The notes under the pieces were generated by a model. The model saw nothing but the letters and a program-made list of their open reading frames with translations. It was not told the DNA's origin and did not search any database. A stretch of 64,000 nt of DNA, from NCBI GenBank assembly GCA_944386285.1, contig CALXAM010000020.1:28286-92285 (forward strand), in the 5' to 3' direction. This stretch comes from an uncultured Clostridia bacterium (GTDB lineage: Bacteria; Bacillota; Clostridia; Oscillospirales; Ruminococcaceae). Shown here piece after piece: positions 44,837-54,313 of this stretch; the first letter of the stretch is position 1, and every line of letters starts with the position of its first letter. Made by a program: the position numbers and the translations under genes.

Positions 44837-46606
44837 ATGGCAAGAAACCGATTTGACGTCGACGAAACACTCGAAACCCCATTTAATATCAAACATTTAC
44901 TGCGTGCTGGCGTATATGTCAAACGCCACAGCAAAAAAATGATCCTGTCGCTTATTTACTCTGCGATTTCGGCAGTCTGCTCACTCATTGGCCCGCTGCT
45001 CATCAGTACAGCCATCGACGTAGCTGTGCCGAACAAGGATTATATGATGCTTGTCTGGCTCGCATTGGCGATGGCGGTTTCGATCGCACTGAGTATTCTG
45101 TTCGGTTGGATTCGCTCAAAATACATGACGATCGTCGGACAGGAAATCATCTATGACATCCGAAAAGATTTGTTTGCACACCTGCAAAAACTGCCGTTTC
45201 AGTTTTACGATGATCGTCCGCATGGCAAGATCTTAACCCGTGTCATCAACTACGTGAACAACGTGTCGGACGCACTCTCAAACGGCATTATTAACTTTGT
45301 TTTAGAAACATTCAATCTCATTCTGATCGCTGTATTTATGCTTTTATGCGATGTACGGTTAAGCCTCATCGTCATGGCAGGCATTCCGGTGTTCGTGGTG
45401 GTTGTATTCTTCTTAAAACCGGCACAGCGCCGCGCTTGGCAGGATGTGTCGAACAAAGGCTCGAACTTAAACGCCTACCTGCATGAGAGCTTAGACGGCG
45501 CAAAAATCACACAGGCATTTGTCCGTGAAGATGAAAACGCCGAAATCTACGACAAGTTAAACCGCAAATACGTCAAAAGCTGGATGAAAGCACAGTTCAC
45601 CTCAAACCTTGTATGGTATTCAGTCGATAATATCTCAACGATTGTCATTGCGGCGATGTATTTGATTGGCTTGTTTATGTTAGGACCTGCCGTGAAAATC
45701 GGTACGCTTATTGCAATTTCCTCATATGCTTGGCGGTTCTGGCAGCCGATTTTGCAGCTTTCAAACCTGTATAACACGTTTATCAATGCCGTTGCATACC
45801 TCGAGCGTATTTTCGAGATGATCGACGAACCGGTTACCATCGATGACGCACCCAATGCAAGTGAGCTTCCGCCAATCGAGGGACGTGTTGATTTTAACGA
45901 CGTGACCTTCTCGTATGATGGAGAATTAAACGTTCTTGAACACATGGATCTGCATGTACGCCCCGGCGAGTCCATTGCGCTTGTCGGCCCGACCGGTGCC
46001 GGCAAAACAACGGTGGTAAACCTCATTTCACGGTTTTATAACGTCACCGGCGGTGCTGTTACGCTCGACGGCCACGATGTGTCGAGTGTGACACTCCATT
46101 CACTGCGATCGCAAATGGGCATCATGCTCCAGGACAGCTTTATTTTCTCGGGCACGATTCTTGATAACATCCGCTACGGCAGGCTCGACGCAACCGATGA
46201 AGAAGTCATCGCGGCGGCAAAAACAGTCCGTGCACACGACTTCATCATGGCAATGGAAAAAGGCTACTATACCGAAGTCAACGAGCGCGGTTCACGGCTT
46301 TCACAGGGACAAAAACAGCTGATTGCATTTGCACGCACACTGCTTTCAAATCCGCGGATTTTGATTCTTGATGAGGCAACCTCCTCGATCGACGCACAGA
46401 CCGAACGGCTGTTGCAGGAGGGCTTAAACGCACTTTTAAAAGGCCGGACGTCGTTCATCATTGCACACCGATTATCTACGATCAAAAACTGCGACCGCAT
46501 TTTGTATATCAGCAACAAGGGCATTGCCGAGAGCGGCAGCCACGATGAGCTGATGGCAAAGAAAGGACTTTATTATCATCTGTACACCGCACAGGTCGAA
46601 GGATAA
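44837..46606 (+). CDS. Heterodimeric ABC exporter, subunit 2
   Basis: 589 residues. Six helices, then Walker A VGPTGAGKTTVVNL, GIMLQDSFIFSGTILDNIRYG, Walker B ILILDEATSSIDAQTE with the catalytic Glu, and His switch FIIAHRLSTI. The signature loop reads GSRLSQGQKQLIAFART, so the signature Gly is conserved as SQGQ. This is the canonical catalytic subunit, complementing subunit 1. Ends at a terminator shared with the XRE gene. Confidence 0.94.
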   Translation: MARNRFDVDETLETPFNIKHLLRAGVYVKRHSKKMILSLIYSAISAVCSLIGPLLISTAIDVAVPNKDYMMLVWLALAMAVSIALSILFGWIRSKYMTIVGQEIIYDIRKDLFAHLQKLPFQFYDDRPHGKILTRVINYVNNVSDALSNGIINFVLETFNLILIAVFMLLCDVRLSLIVMAGIPVFVVVVFFLKPAQRRAWQDVSNKGSNLNAYLHESLDGAKITQAFVREDENAEIYDKLNRKYVKSWMKAQFTSNLVWYSVDNISTIVIAAMYLIGLFMLGPAVKIGTLIAISSYAWRFWQPILQLSNLYNTFINAVAYLERIFEMIDEPVTIDDAPNASELPPIEGRVDFNDVTFSYDGELNVLEHMDLHVRPGESIALVGPTGAGKTTVVNLISRFYNVTGGAVTLDGHDVSSVTLHSLRSQMGIMLQDSFIFSGTILDNIRYGRLDATDEEVIAAAKTVRAHDFIMAMEKGYYTEVNERGSRLSQGQKQLIAFARTLLSNPRILILDEATSSIDAQTERLLQEGLNALLKGRTSFIIAHRLSTIKNCDRILYISNKGIAESGSHDELMAKKGLYYHLYTAQVEG

Positions 46607-46643
46607 CAAAAAAGAGGACTGAATGTTCAGTCCTCTTTTTTTC
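46607..46643. terminator. Bidirectional terminator (ABC exporter / XRE gene)
   Basis: AAGAGGACTGAA / TTCAGTCCTCTT inverted repeat with A and T flanks. It overlaps the last codons of the XRE gene. Confidence 0.85.
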
Positions 46644-46851
46644 TTGGATATGGCTGCTTTTCGTCGGTCAGTTCCGCAAGATAGTCCATGCTCGTCTCGA
46701 GTACGATTGCAAGCTTTCGGCATTGCTCGAATGTCAAATACCGTCTTCCGGTTTCGATTTTTGAATAGTCGCTTTGGTCAATACCGGTCATCATCTGGAT
46801 TTTTAACTGCGTATATCCCTTTTCTTTGCGCAGTGCGCGGATTCGGTTCAT
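46627..46851 (-). CDS. XRE/Cro-type HTH regulator (74 aa)
   Basis: Single HTH domain: IRALRKEKGYTQLKIQMMTGI, recognition area DQSDYSKIETGRRYLT, and the DYLAELTDE tail. Located between the ABC exporter and the GH20-GH3 operon, divergent from GH20. Plausible controller of either. Promoter TTGTAT-17-CATACT at 46899-46871 (minus). The ribosome site is poor. Confidence 0.85.
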   Translation of the reverse strand: MNRIRALRKEKGYTQLKIQMMTGIDQSDYSKIETGRRYLTFEQCRKLAIVLETSMDYLAELTDEKQPYPRKKED

Positions 46852-46870
46852 ATCGCTTCACCCATTTTAG

Positions 46871-46899
46871 AGTATGGCAAAGAAAGAGAAAAAATACAA
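46871..46899 (-). promoter_or_regulatory. Promoter of the XRE gene
   Basis: Minus strand: TTGTAT (46899-46894), 17 bases, CATACT (46876-46871). Confidence 0.4.
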
Positions 46900-46942
46900 G
46901 TACTTTCTGCAATAATTGCGAAAAATTCATCTGGATTTCCTC

Positions 46943-46971
46943 TTTACTTTTTAAAATCCCGCCCGTATAAT
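46943..46971 (+). promoter_or_regulatory. Promoter of the GH20-GH3 operon
   Basis: TTTACT (46943-46948), 17 bases, TATAAT (46966-46971). Shares the TCTTTACTTTTT context with the ABC exporter promoter. Confidence 0.65.
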
Positions 46972-46983
46972 AAAGGCAGAGAT

Positions 46984-46998
46984 TGTGTAATTTACACA
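46984..46998. promoter_or_regulatory. Palindromic operator candidate in the GH20 leader
   Basis: TGTGTAA-T-TTACACA, a perfect 7-bp inverted repeat just after the expected start site. Confidence 0.5.
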
Positions 46999-47023
46999 CC
47001 GATTTTTTGGAGGAAGAAGACCA

Positions 47024-48904
47024 ATGCTTACTTTAAAACTTGATGCCTCAGCATCCCAATATGCACCGCAGATTGAATTGCTGTCCGCAATTGTTCCGGT
47101 GCGCCTTGCAGACGACGGACTGACCCTTTCCTGCGAAGCCTCAAACGACGGCATGACTGTCACCAAAAAAGACGGACACGCGCACATTGTGTTCGAAAAA
47201 CCGTGCGAATTTTTCCGCGGTATTTTAATCCTTATGGAGCATGAAGCAGACGACACCGTTTCACTCCACGAAAAAGCACAGTTTGCATTTAACGGTCATA
47301 TGATCGACAACTCCCGCAACGCTGTGTTAAACATGAAAACAGCAAAAGAAGTCATCATGTACTCGGCACTCATGGGACTCGACAACATCCTGCTTTATAA
47401 CGAAGAGACATTCGAAGTGCCGGAGCATCCGTATTTCGGTTATATGCGCATGGGCTACACGAAAAAAGACGTCCGCGAATTAAACGATTTCGGTAAACAG
47501 TTCGGCGTGACGATCGTTCCGTGCATTCAGACACTTGCACACCTCGCACAGACACTCCGCTGGGCATGCCACCGCGACATCTGCGACGCAGGCGACACCC
47601 TGCTCGTGGAGGAGGAGAAAACATACACGCTCATTGAAGACGTTATCCGTTCGTGGCACGACTGCGTCGACACCGCTGTGTTCCACATCGGCATGGACGA
47701 GGCGTACTACTTAGGCCGCGGCCAGTACTTGAACAAACACGGCTACAAACCGCACTTCGAGCTGATGTGCAATCATTTGCGCCGTGTGCTCGACATCTGC
47801 AAAAAATACGGCTTAAAACCGATGATCTGGAGCGATATGTTCTTTAACCTCATGTTCGGTGGCCTGTATGCAGACGGCGAACTCGATCAGAACCTGCTTG
47901 ATCTGGTGCCGAAAGATGTAACCCTCATCTATTGGGATTACTACTCGACCTCGTATGAAGAGTATGACAAACGGTTAAAGAGCCATCTGAAATTCGACAA
48001 CAAAATCGGATTTGCAGGCGGCGCTTGGAAATGGAGCAGCATCGTTCCATCGACCGATCACAGTATGAACGTCACAAAATTAGCGCTCGACGCCTGCCGC
48101 GCAAACGGCATCGACACCGTATTTGCAACCGAGTGGGGCGACAACGGTGCAGAAGCTTCCATCTATTCGATTCTGCCGGTGCTCTCACTGTTCGCAGAGG
48201 AAAGCTATGGAACTGACGATATCGACGCACGTGTAAACCGTGCCGTTTTGGCAATGACCGGCTATACCACCGAAGAATTTCTTAAAATGTGCGACATCAA
48301 TCGTACCACCAAAGTTGAGCCAATCGTACCGCATACAAACCCGGGCAAATACCTGTTCTTCCAGGATGTGCTCATGGGACTGTTCGACTGCCATGTGAAC
48401 GAAACCTTCCCGGCGCACTTTGCACAGTGTGAGCGCACGCTCGCCGAACTGGCTTCACGCGATCTGCCGGTTTCGTATGTGTTTGACACGCTTGCAAAAC
48501 TCGCGCATGTGCTCGAAATAAAATGCGACATCGGTATCCGGTTGAAAGCTGCATATGACAATAATGACCGTGAAGCGCTTGCAAAAATGGCAAACGAGGA
48601 ATTTGACGAGCTTCTCTCGCGTATCGAAGTATTCTATCACGCATTCCGCACCCAGTGGTACAACGAAAACCGTCCGGGCGGCTTCGATGTGCAGGATATC
48701 CGCATTGGTGGTTTAAAACAGCGCATTATCACCGCGAAAGACACCGTAAACGCATATCTTGCAGGCGATATCGACCGCATTGAGGAATTAGAAATCGAGC
48801 GTCTGCCGTTCGACTGCCGTACCCCGGGTGAAGAAAAAGACATCAACGTTGACTGCAACTTCTGGAACTACATCTCGACGCCGAACGTCAACACTCAGTA
48901 TTAA
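47024..48904 (+). CDS. GH20 beta-N-acetylhexosaminidase, cytoplasmic type
   Basis: 626 residues, ribosome site GGAGG, no signal peptide. N-terminal small domain (about 1-90), then the GH20 barrel: MKTAKEVIMYSALMGLDNILLYNEE, HLAQTLRW, and catalytic HIGMDEAYYLG with the Asp225-Glu226 pair for substrate-assisted catalysis. AGGAWKWSSIV and FATEWGDNG line the later barrel. C-terminal helices from about 440. Expected to remove GlcNAc or GalNAc from imported chito- or glycan oligosaccharides. Operon with the GH3 gene. Confidence 0.9.
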   Translation: MLTLKLDASASQYAPQIELLSAIVPVRLADDGLTLSCEASNDGMTVTKKDGHAHIVFEKPCEFFRGILILMEHEADDTVSLHEKAQFAFNGHMIDNSRNAVLNMKTAKEVIMYSALMGLDNILLYNEETFEVPEHPYFGYMRMGYTKKDVRELNDFGKQFGVTIVPCIQTLAHLAQTLRWACHRDICDAGDTLLVEEEKTYTLIEDVIRSWHDCVDTAVFHIGMDEAYYLGRGQYLNKHGYKPHFELMCNHLRRVLDICKKYGLKPMIWSDMFFNLMFGGLYADGELDQNLLDLVPKDVTLIYWDYYSTSYEEYDKRLKSHLKFDNKIGFAGGAWKWSSIVPSTDHSMNVTKLALDACRANGIDTVFATEWGDNGAEASIYSILPVLSLFAEESYGTDDIDARVNRAVLAMTGYTTEEFLKMCDINRTTKVEPIVPHTNPGKYLFFQDVLMGLFDCHVNETFPAHFAQCERTLAELASRDLPVSYVFDTLAKLAHVLEIKCDIGIRLKAAYDNNDREALAKMANEEFDELLSRIEVFYHAFRTQWYNENRPGGFDVQDIRIGGLKQRIITAKDTVNAYLAGDIDRIEELEIERLPFDCRTPGEEKDINVDCNFWNYISTPNVNTQY

Positions 48905-48918
48905 AAGAAACAAAAATT

Positions 48919-48945
48919 ACAAACCGGCGAATCCCGCCGGTTTGT
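48919..48945 (+). terminator. Intercistronic hairpin between GH20 and GH3
   Basis: ACAAACCGGCG / CGCCGGTTTGT, 11-bp perfect stem with a five-base loop but only a weak T run. Probably an attenuator or mRNA-stability element. Confidence 0.55.
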
Positions 48946-48990
48946 GTTGCCGCCCGTGTGCGGACACATATTGAAAAAAGGAGCGTTTCT

Positions 48991-51063
48991 ATGAAACAAG
49001 AACTGCATGAACTGTACTTAAAAAAAGCAAAAGAGCTCGTATCTAAAATGACAATTGAGGAAAAAACCTCTCAGCTCTGCTCGGAAGCACCAGCAATCGA
49101 GCGTCTGGGCATTCCAGCATACCACTGGTGGAACGAGGGTCTGCACGGCGTGGCACGTGCCGGCATCGCAACCATTTTCCCGCAGTCGATCGCACTCGCC
49201 GCAACATTTTCGCGCGAAGCACTGCGTGACTGCGGCCGCATCACCGCACTCGAGGGCCGTATCAAATATAATGCCGCAGCTGCAAAAGGCGACCGCACGA
49301 TCTACAAAGGTCTGACCTTCTGGAGCCCGAATATCAACATCTACCGTGATCCGCGCTGGGGCAGAGGACAGGAGACCTACGGCGAAGATCCGGTGCTCAC
49401 CAGTGTGTGCGGCGAGGAATACATTAAATCGCTGCAGGAGGGCGACGACGACCGCTATCTGCATGCAGCAGCTTGTGCAAAACACTTTGCTGTACACAGC
49501 GGACCGGAGGGCGGCCGCCACGGATTCGACAGTGTAGTAAATGACTTTGACTTAAACGACACCTATCTCCCGGCATTCAAATGGTGCGTCGAGGAAGCAG
49601 ACGTCCAGTCGGTCATGGGCGCATACAACATGATCAACGGCATTCCGTCGTGTGCACACCCGATGATTGAAGAAAAACTCCGCAAAGAATGGGGATTCAC
49701 CGGCTATTTCGTTTCCGACTGCGGCGCACTGGCTGACATGCACATGTTCTGTCTCGTGACCCACACGGCAATCGAGTCGGCAGCACTTGCATTAAAAGCC
49801 GGCTGTGACTTAAACTGCGGACAGGTTTATCTGCACGTACTGCAGGCATACAACGAAGGCCGCGTCACCGAAGAAGACATCGACCGTGCAGTGACCTGCT
49901 TGATGGCAATTCGCTATAAACTCGGCATGTTCGATCCGGAATGCAGCTACAACAAAGAAACCGATTACTCGCTCGTCGAATGCGACGCACACCGCAAACT
50001 CTCCTACGAAGCAGCAGTCCGCAGCGCCGTTCTGCTCAAAAACGACGGCGTTCTGCCGCTCGATAAAAAAGCGCTCAAAACCGTTGCAGTCATCGGTCCG
50101 AATGCAGTCAGCACCAAGGTGCTCGAAGGAAACTACAATGGTCGTTCCGGCGATTACCGCACCGTGCTTGACGGCGTAAAACGTGTCTGCGGCGACGACG
50201 TACGCGTGCTGTATGCGGCAGGCTGTCCGCTCTACAAACAGACCGATGAAAGCTGTGCCGGTCCGCGTGATAACTTCGCAGAGGCGCTCACTGTTGCAGA
50301 AGCGGCAGACGCAGTCATTCTGTGCATGGGTCTTGACCCGTCGATCGAAGGCGAAGAGGGCGACGCAAACAACGAATACGGCGCAGGCGACAAATCGGGT
50401 GCATTCCCGGGACTTCAGCCGGAACTCATGGAGAAAATCGCCGCACTCGGCAAACCGACCGTTCTCGTACCATTTGCAGGCGGCGCGCTTGACTTAAACC
50501 GCGCAAGCGAAATCATGAATGCGATCCTGTTCGCATGGTATCCCGGCGTTATGGGCGGCGATGCAATCGCTGATTTGCTGTTCGGCGTACGCAACCCGAG
50601 CGGCAAAACACCGGTCACATTCTATCGTTCGCTCGACGAACTGCCTGCATTCACCGATTACTCGATGGAAGGCCGCACCTATCGTTATATGAAAAACGAC
50701 GCGCTCTATCCGTTCGGCTTCGGTCTTTCCTACACGACGTTCTCGTTTGGTGAACCGCGTGTGACCGCAAACGACGAACCGGGTCGCTATACAATCGAAG
50801 TCGATGTGACAAACACCGGCGACAAAGCAGGCGAAACGGTTGTCGAAATCTATGCAACATACGGCAAAGAGCGTTACATCACGCCAAACTGCAAGCTGTG
50901 CGCATTTGACCGCGTTTCTTTGGAGGCAGGCGAGACAAAAACCGTCACGCTCGAGGTCGAGCCGACGTTTATTCTGCTCACTGACAAAGACGGCAGCCGC
51001 TACCTGCCTTCCCATATCACATTCCACGCGCTGCCATATGCAAACGCACCGTTTGGCATGTAA
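48991..51063 (+). CDS. GH3 glycosidase, beta-xylosidase/arabinosidase-like
   Basis: About 690 residues from ATG 48991 (AAGGAGCG). The N-terminal barrel has AYHWWNEGLHGVARAG, the mark of the xylosidase-type GH3 branch, WSPNINIYRDPRWGRGQETYGEDP, and FVSDCGALADMH with nucleophile Asp243. The second domain (about 350-590) precedes a fibronectin-III-like tail (YEVDVTNTGDKAGETVVEIY type). No signal peptide, so it acts on imported oligosaccharides. Pairing with GH20 could instead point to an N-acetylated substrate. Exact specificity open. Confidence 0.9.
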   Translation: MKQELHELYLKKAKELVSKMTIEEKTSQLCSEAPAIERLGIPAYHWWNEGLHGVARAGIATIFPQSIALAATFSREALRDCGRITALEGRIKYNAAAAKGDRTIYKGLTFWSPNINIYRDPRWGRGQETYGEDPVLTSVCGEEYIKSLQEGDDDRYLHAAACAKHFAVHSGPEGGRHGFDSVVNDFDLNDTYLPAFKWCVEEADVQSVMGAYNMINGIPSCAHPMIEEKLRKEWGFTGYFVSDCGALADMHMFCLVTHTAIESAALALKAGCDLNCGQVYLHVLQAYNEGRVTEEDIDRAVTCLMAIRYKLGMFDPECSYNKETDYSLVECDAHRKLSYEAAVRSAVLLKNDGVLPLDKKALKTVAVIGPNAVSTKVLEGNYNGRSGDYRTVLDGVKRVCGDDVRVLYAAGCPLYKQTDESCAGPRDNFAEALTVAEAADAVILCMGLDPSIEGEEGDANNEYGAGDKSGAFPGLQPELMEKIAALGKPTVLVPFAGGALDLNRASEIMNAILFAWYPGVMGGDAIADLLFGVRNPSGKTPVTFYRSLDELPAFTDYSMEGRTYRYMKNDALYPFGFGLSYTTFSFGEPRVTANDEPGRYTIEVDVTNTGDKAGETVVEIYATYGKERYITPNCKLCAFDRVSLEAGETKTVTLEVEPTFILLTDKDGSRYLPSHITFHALPYANAPFGM

Positions 51064-51094
51064 TCTTTTCTAAAGCAGTATTTTCATACATGTT

Positions 51095-51143
51095 AATGCC
51101 TCTTTTCGGAAAACGATTGATGAGTATCCCGAAAAGAGGCATT
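51095..51143 (+). terminator. Terminator of the GH20-GH3 operon
   Basis: 15-bp arms AATGCCTCTTTTCGG (51095-51109) and its complement (51129-51143), followed by a T-rich run. Confidence 0.8.
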
Positions 51144-51222
51144 TTAATTTAAACCCTTTTTCACATTATTACGAAGAGATTTTTAATTTTTTGTTTTTTA
51201 AAGATTGATATTTCTGATTAAA

Positions 51223-51251
51223 TTGACAGTATCCTTAAAAAAGATTATAAT
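51223..51251 (+). promoter_or_regulatory. Perfect consensus sigma-A promoter of the opine-dehydrogenase cassette
   Basis: TTGACA (51223-51228), 17 bases, TATAAT (51246-51251). The only promoter in the window matching consensus at both boxes with ideal spacing, so the cassette is probably strongly or constitutively expressed. Confidence 0.75.
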
Positions 51252-51322
51252 AAGGTCAGATTAAATTTAAATTCTTGTAAAATGTTCTACTGTATTTTGA
51301 ACATATTCTATGAGGTTTTTTT

Positions 51323-52441
51323 ATGAACGTAACAATTATTGGCGGCGGAAATATTGGAACTGCAATGGCAGTCGAAATGGCTAAAAACGGCGCGGCAGTA
51401 ACGATAATGACTTCGCATCCATCTGATTTTAAAAAAACTTTATCTATGACCGACATAAAGACACAAAAGACTGTTTCTGCTTCACTTTTTCGCGTGACAG
51501 ATAATCCTCAGGTAGCTGCAGATGCACAAATTGTTTTCTTTACCGTTCCTTCGTCCGTTTTCCCTTCATCGTTTGCTAAAATTCTTCCGTATCTCAATAT
51601 AAAAACAGCTGTTGGTATTGTGCCGGGAACGGGCGGTGCTGAATTTTTTGGTCAGTCTTTTATCCAAAAAGGCGGTACTTTTTTTGGATTTGATCGGGTT
51701 CCATTCATCAGTCGTTTGGAACGTTACGGACAGTCTGTTCGTGCTGAAAAAAAGACATCTGTTCGTATTTCCTCATTTCCGGGAACTAACGCATCACAAT
51801 TATGTGACACATTAAAAAACTTGTTACAGTTAGACTGCCTTCCGCTTTCTAATTACTTGACAATCACATTTACACCATCAAATCCGATTCTCCACACATC
51901 TCGGCTTTATTCCATGTATCATGACCAGCCGATCGACGCTCCCTATAATCACAATATACTTTTTTACGAAGAATGGGATGATGCATCTTCTGAAATGTTA
52001 TTTTGCTGCGATAATGAATTACAGCAAATATGTCATGCATTTTCAGATTTTGACCTAAGCGGTGTAATTCCTCTTCCGATTCACTATGCATCAAAAACGC
52101 CTGCACTATTAACACAAAAAATAAAAAGTATTCGCTCTTTCCAGGGAATTGGTTCGCCAATGAAAGAGCAAAACGGCAAATATTATGTGGATTTATCCTC
52201 CAGATATTTTACAGAAGATTTTCCTTATGGATTGTGTATTCTACGTGGTTTTGCAGAAATTGCAGGAGTAAAAACACCACATATGGATCAGATTCTTTCT
52301 TGGTACGAATCGATTTCGGGTGTAAATTATTTTAACCAAAATAAATTCTGCGGAAAAGATTTATCAGACACTGCCATTCCTCAAACGTTTGGATTCACGA
52401 CTCCAAAAATGTTATACAATTTTTACAAGACCAGCATATAA
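51323..52441 (+). CDS. NAD(P)-dependent opine/octopine dehydrogenase-family protein
   Basis: 372 residues. Rossmann start MNVTIIGGGNIGTAMAVEMA, then TVPSSVFPSSFAKIL and IVPGTGGAEFFGQSF. The C-terminal family domain carries TPSNPILHTSRLYSMYHD, where family members have a catalytic His near an N-P/H motif. Opine dehydrogenases reductively join an amino group to an alpha-keto acid. The gene is AT-rich relative to its left neighbours. Cotranscribed with the fusion gene 21 bases downstream. The substrate is unknown; an amine made by that gene is an attractive guess. Confidence 0.78.
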   Translation: MNVTIIGGGNIGTAMAVEMAKNGAAVTIMTSHPSDFKKTLSMTDIKTQKTVSASLFRVTDNPQVAADAQIVFFTVPSSVFPSSFAKILPYLNIKTAVGIVPGTGGAEFFGQSFIQKGGTFFGFDRVPFISRLERYGQSVRAEKKTSVRISSFPGTNASQLCDTLKNLLQLDCLPLSNYLTITFTPSNPILHTSRLYSMYHDQPIDAPYNHNILFYEEWDDASSEMLFCCDNELQQICHAFSDFDLSGVIPLPIHYASKTPALLTQKIKSIRSFQGIGSPMKEQNGKYYVDLSSRYFTEDFPYGLCILRGFAEIAGVKTPHMDQILSWYESISGVNYFNQNKFCGKDLSDTAIPQTFGFTTPKMLYNFYKTSI

Positions 52442-52462
52442 CAAAAGAAAGGATGCGCATTT

Positions 52463-54280
52463 ATGCAAGCAATTATTTTAGCCGCCGGCATGGGGAAACG
52501 GCTCAAAGAACTTACAAATGATGCTACAAAATGCATGGTAAAAGTCAACAATGTCACCATGATTGAACGTATGCTCTCTTCCTTGGATAAAAGAAATCTC
52601 GAACGTATCGTAATCGTTGTTGGATATAAAGCTGAGAAGTTGGTCGATTTTATTCAAACGTTATCGATCCAAACGCCCATTTGTTTTGTTGAAAACAAAA
52701 TATACAACAAAACAAATAATATCTATTCTCTTTACCTTGCAAAAGACTATCTGCTCGAAGATGATACTTTACTACTAGAATCGGATCTTGTTTTTGAAGA
52801 GGCTGTCCTTGATCGTATTTTGGAAAACCCATATCCTTCATTGGCGCTTGTTTCAAAATATGAAAGCTGGATGGATGGTACAGTCGTAGAAATTGACGAT
52901 GAAGGCAATATTCTTCGATTTCGTTCTAAAAAGGAATTTAAATTTAAAAAAACTGAGAACTATTATAAAACCGTAAACATCTATAAATTCTCAAAAGAAT
53001 TCTCAAAAACACATTATGTCCCGTTTTTAGAGGCATACTGTAAAGCGCTTGGTAACAACGAATATTATGAGCAAGTGCTCAAAGTCATCACACTTCTTGA
53101 TAAACCTGAAATCAAAGCCGTATGTTTGACAAACGAATCTTGGTATGAAATCGATGATGTTCAAGATTTAGATATTGCGGAATCTATTTTTGCAGATGAA
53201 TCAGATAAACTGAAAAAGATGCAAAGTCGTTTTGGTGGCTACTGGAGATATCCACACTTGATTGATTTTTGTTACCTTGTTAACCCGTTTTATCCTTGTA
53301 AAAAACTAATGGAAGAAATCAAAGCGAATTTCGAAGAGCTTTTGACAAATTATCCTTCCGGTATGCGCGTAAACAGCTTATTAGCTGCAAAGCTATTTGG
53401 ATTACATCAAGAAAACATTGTTGTCGGCAATGGTGCAGCAGAATTGATCAAATCACTGATGTCTCGTTTAAACGGCAAAATCGGTGTTATTTTCCCAACC
53501 TTTGAGGAATACCCAAATCGTTGTGAAAAAGAAGATTTGATTCCGTTTATTCCCCAAAATGATACGTTTTCTTATACTGCTGATGATTTAATATCTTTTT
53601 ACTCAAAAAATAAAGTGGATATTTTAACTCTCATCAACCCAGATAATCCTTCGGGAAATTATATTGAAAAAAACGATGTACTTCGGCTTGCAAAATGGGC
53701 AGAAGAACACAATGTTCGATTGATTGTTGATGAGTCGTTTGTAGATTTCTGCGACAAGGAATCCTCACCGTCTCTTCTTTCCAATGAAATTCTTCATGAA
53801 TATCCACATCTTATCGTTGTAAAGAGTATTTCTAAATCTTATGGCGTTCCAGGCCTGCGGTTAGGGATTCTTGCCTCCGATGATGAAGCATTGATCGCTT
53901 TCTTAAAAAAAGATGTTGCAATTTGGAACATCAATTCGTTCGGTGAATTCTACATGCAGATTGCAGAAAAATATCAGTCGGATTACTTGGAAGCATTGGA
54001 GCGTTTTTATAAGGCACGCTATCATTACATTGAGTCCTTACGAAAGATTTCCGGTTTACGTGTTATTGATTCGCAAGCGAACTATTTAATGTGCGAAATT
54101 TTACCGCCACACTCTTCATCAGAAGTTACACAACGTTTGCTTACACAGTTTAACATTTTAATTAAAGACCTTTCAAACAAACGAGGAATTGACGGACGAC
54201 AGTATATTCGAATCGCTGTCAAACGGCCAAAAGAAAACGATCTCCTTGTCAATGCATTAACAGAAATCTTGAAAGATTAA
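52463..54280 (+). CDS. Cytidylyltransferase fused to CobD/HisC-like PLP enzyme
   Basis: 605 residues with two domains. Residues 1-235: nucleotidyltransferase with LAAGMGKRLKELTNDATKCM, an ESD metal motif (LLESDLVF), and KIYNKTNNIYSLYLAKDYL. The TNNIYSL-type motif is shared by LicC and PntC CTP:phosphocholine/aminoethylphosphonate enzymes. Residues 245-605: fold-type-I PLP enzyme with NPDNPSGNY, VDESFVDF, and SISKSYGVPGLRLG, where K458 should bind PLP. The PGLRLG form resembles CobD decarboxylases more than HisC. Treponema PntC-AEPT is a comparable fusion. A product such as CDP-activated amino alcohol or aminophosphonate is inferred. No PepM gene nearby. Confidence 0.82.
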   Translation: MQAIILAAGMGKRLKELTNDATKCMVKVNNVTMIERMLSSLDKRNLERIVIVVGYKAEKLVDFIQTLSIQTPICFVENKIYNKTNNIYSLYLAKDYLLEDDTLLLESDLVFEEAVLDRILENPYPSLALVSKYESWMDGTVVEIDDEGNILRFRSKKEFKFKKTENYYKTVNIYKFSKEFSKTHYVPFLEAYCKALGNNEYYEQVLKVITLLDKPEIKAVCLTNESWYEIDDVQDLDIAESIFADESDKLKKMQSRFGGYWRYPHLIDFCYLVNPFYPCKKLMEEIKANFEELLTNYPSGMRVNSLLAAKLFGLHQENIVVGNGAAELIKSLMSRLNGKIGVIFPTFEEYPNRCEKEDLIPFIPQNDTFSYTADDLISFYSKNKVDILTLINPDNPSGNYIEKNDVLRLAKWAEEHNVRLIVDESFVDFCDKESSPSLLSNEILHEYPHLIVVKSISKSYGVPGLRLGILASDDEALIAFLKKDVAIWNINSFGEFYMQIAEKYQSDYLEALERFYKARYHYIESLRKISGLRVIDSQANYLMCEILPPHSSSEVTQRLLTQFNILIKDLSNKRGIDGRQYIRIAVKRPKENDLLVNALTEILKD

Positions 54281-54313
54281 AAAATGCCCGTCTTCTGACG
54301 GGCATTTTTATTT
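54281..54313. terminator. Bidirectional terminator (fusion gene / transglutaminase-like gene)
   Basis: AAAATGCCCGTC / GACGGGCATTTTT hairpin with a four-base loop. It overlaps the stop of the minus-strand gene. Confidence 0.88.

Noticed and set aside
52463..54280. The fusion as a frameshift or assembly join of two genes
   Set aside because: Both domains are complete with a plausible linker (about residues 235-245) and no internal start or ribosome site was evident.
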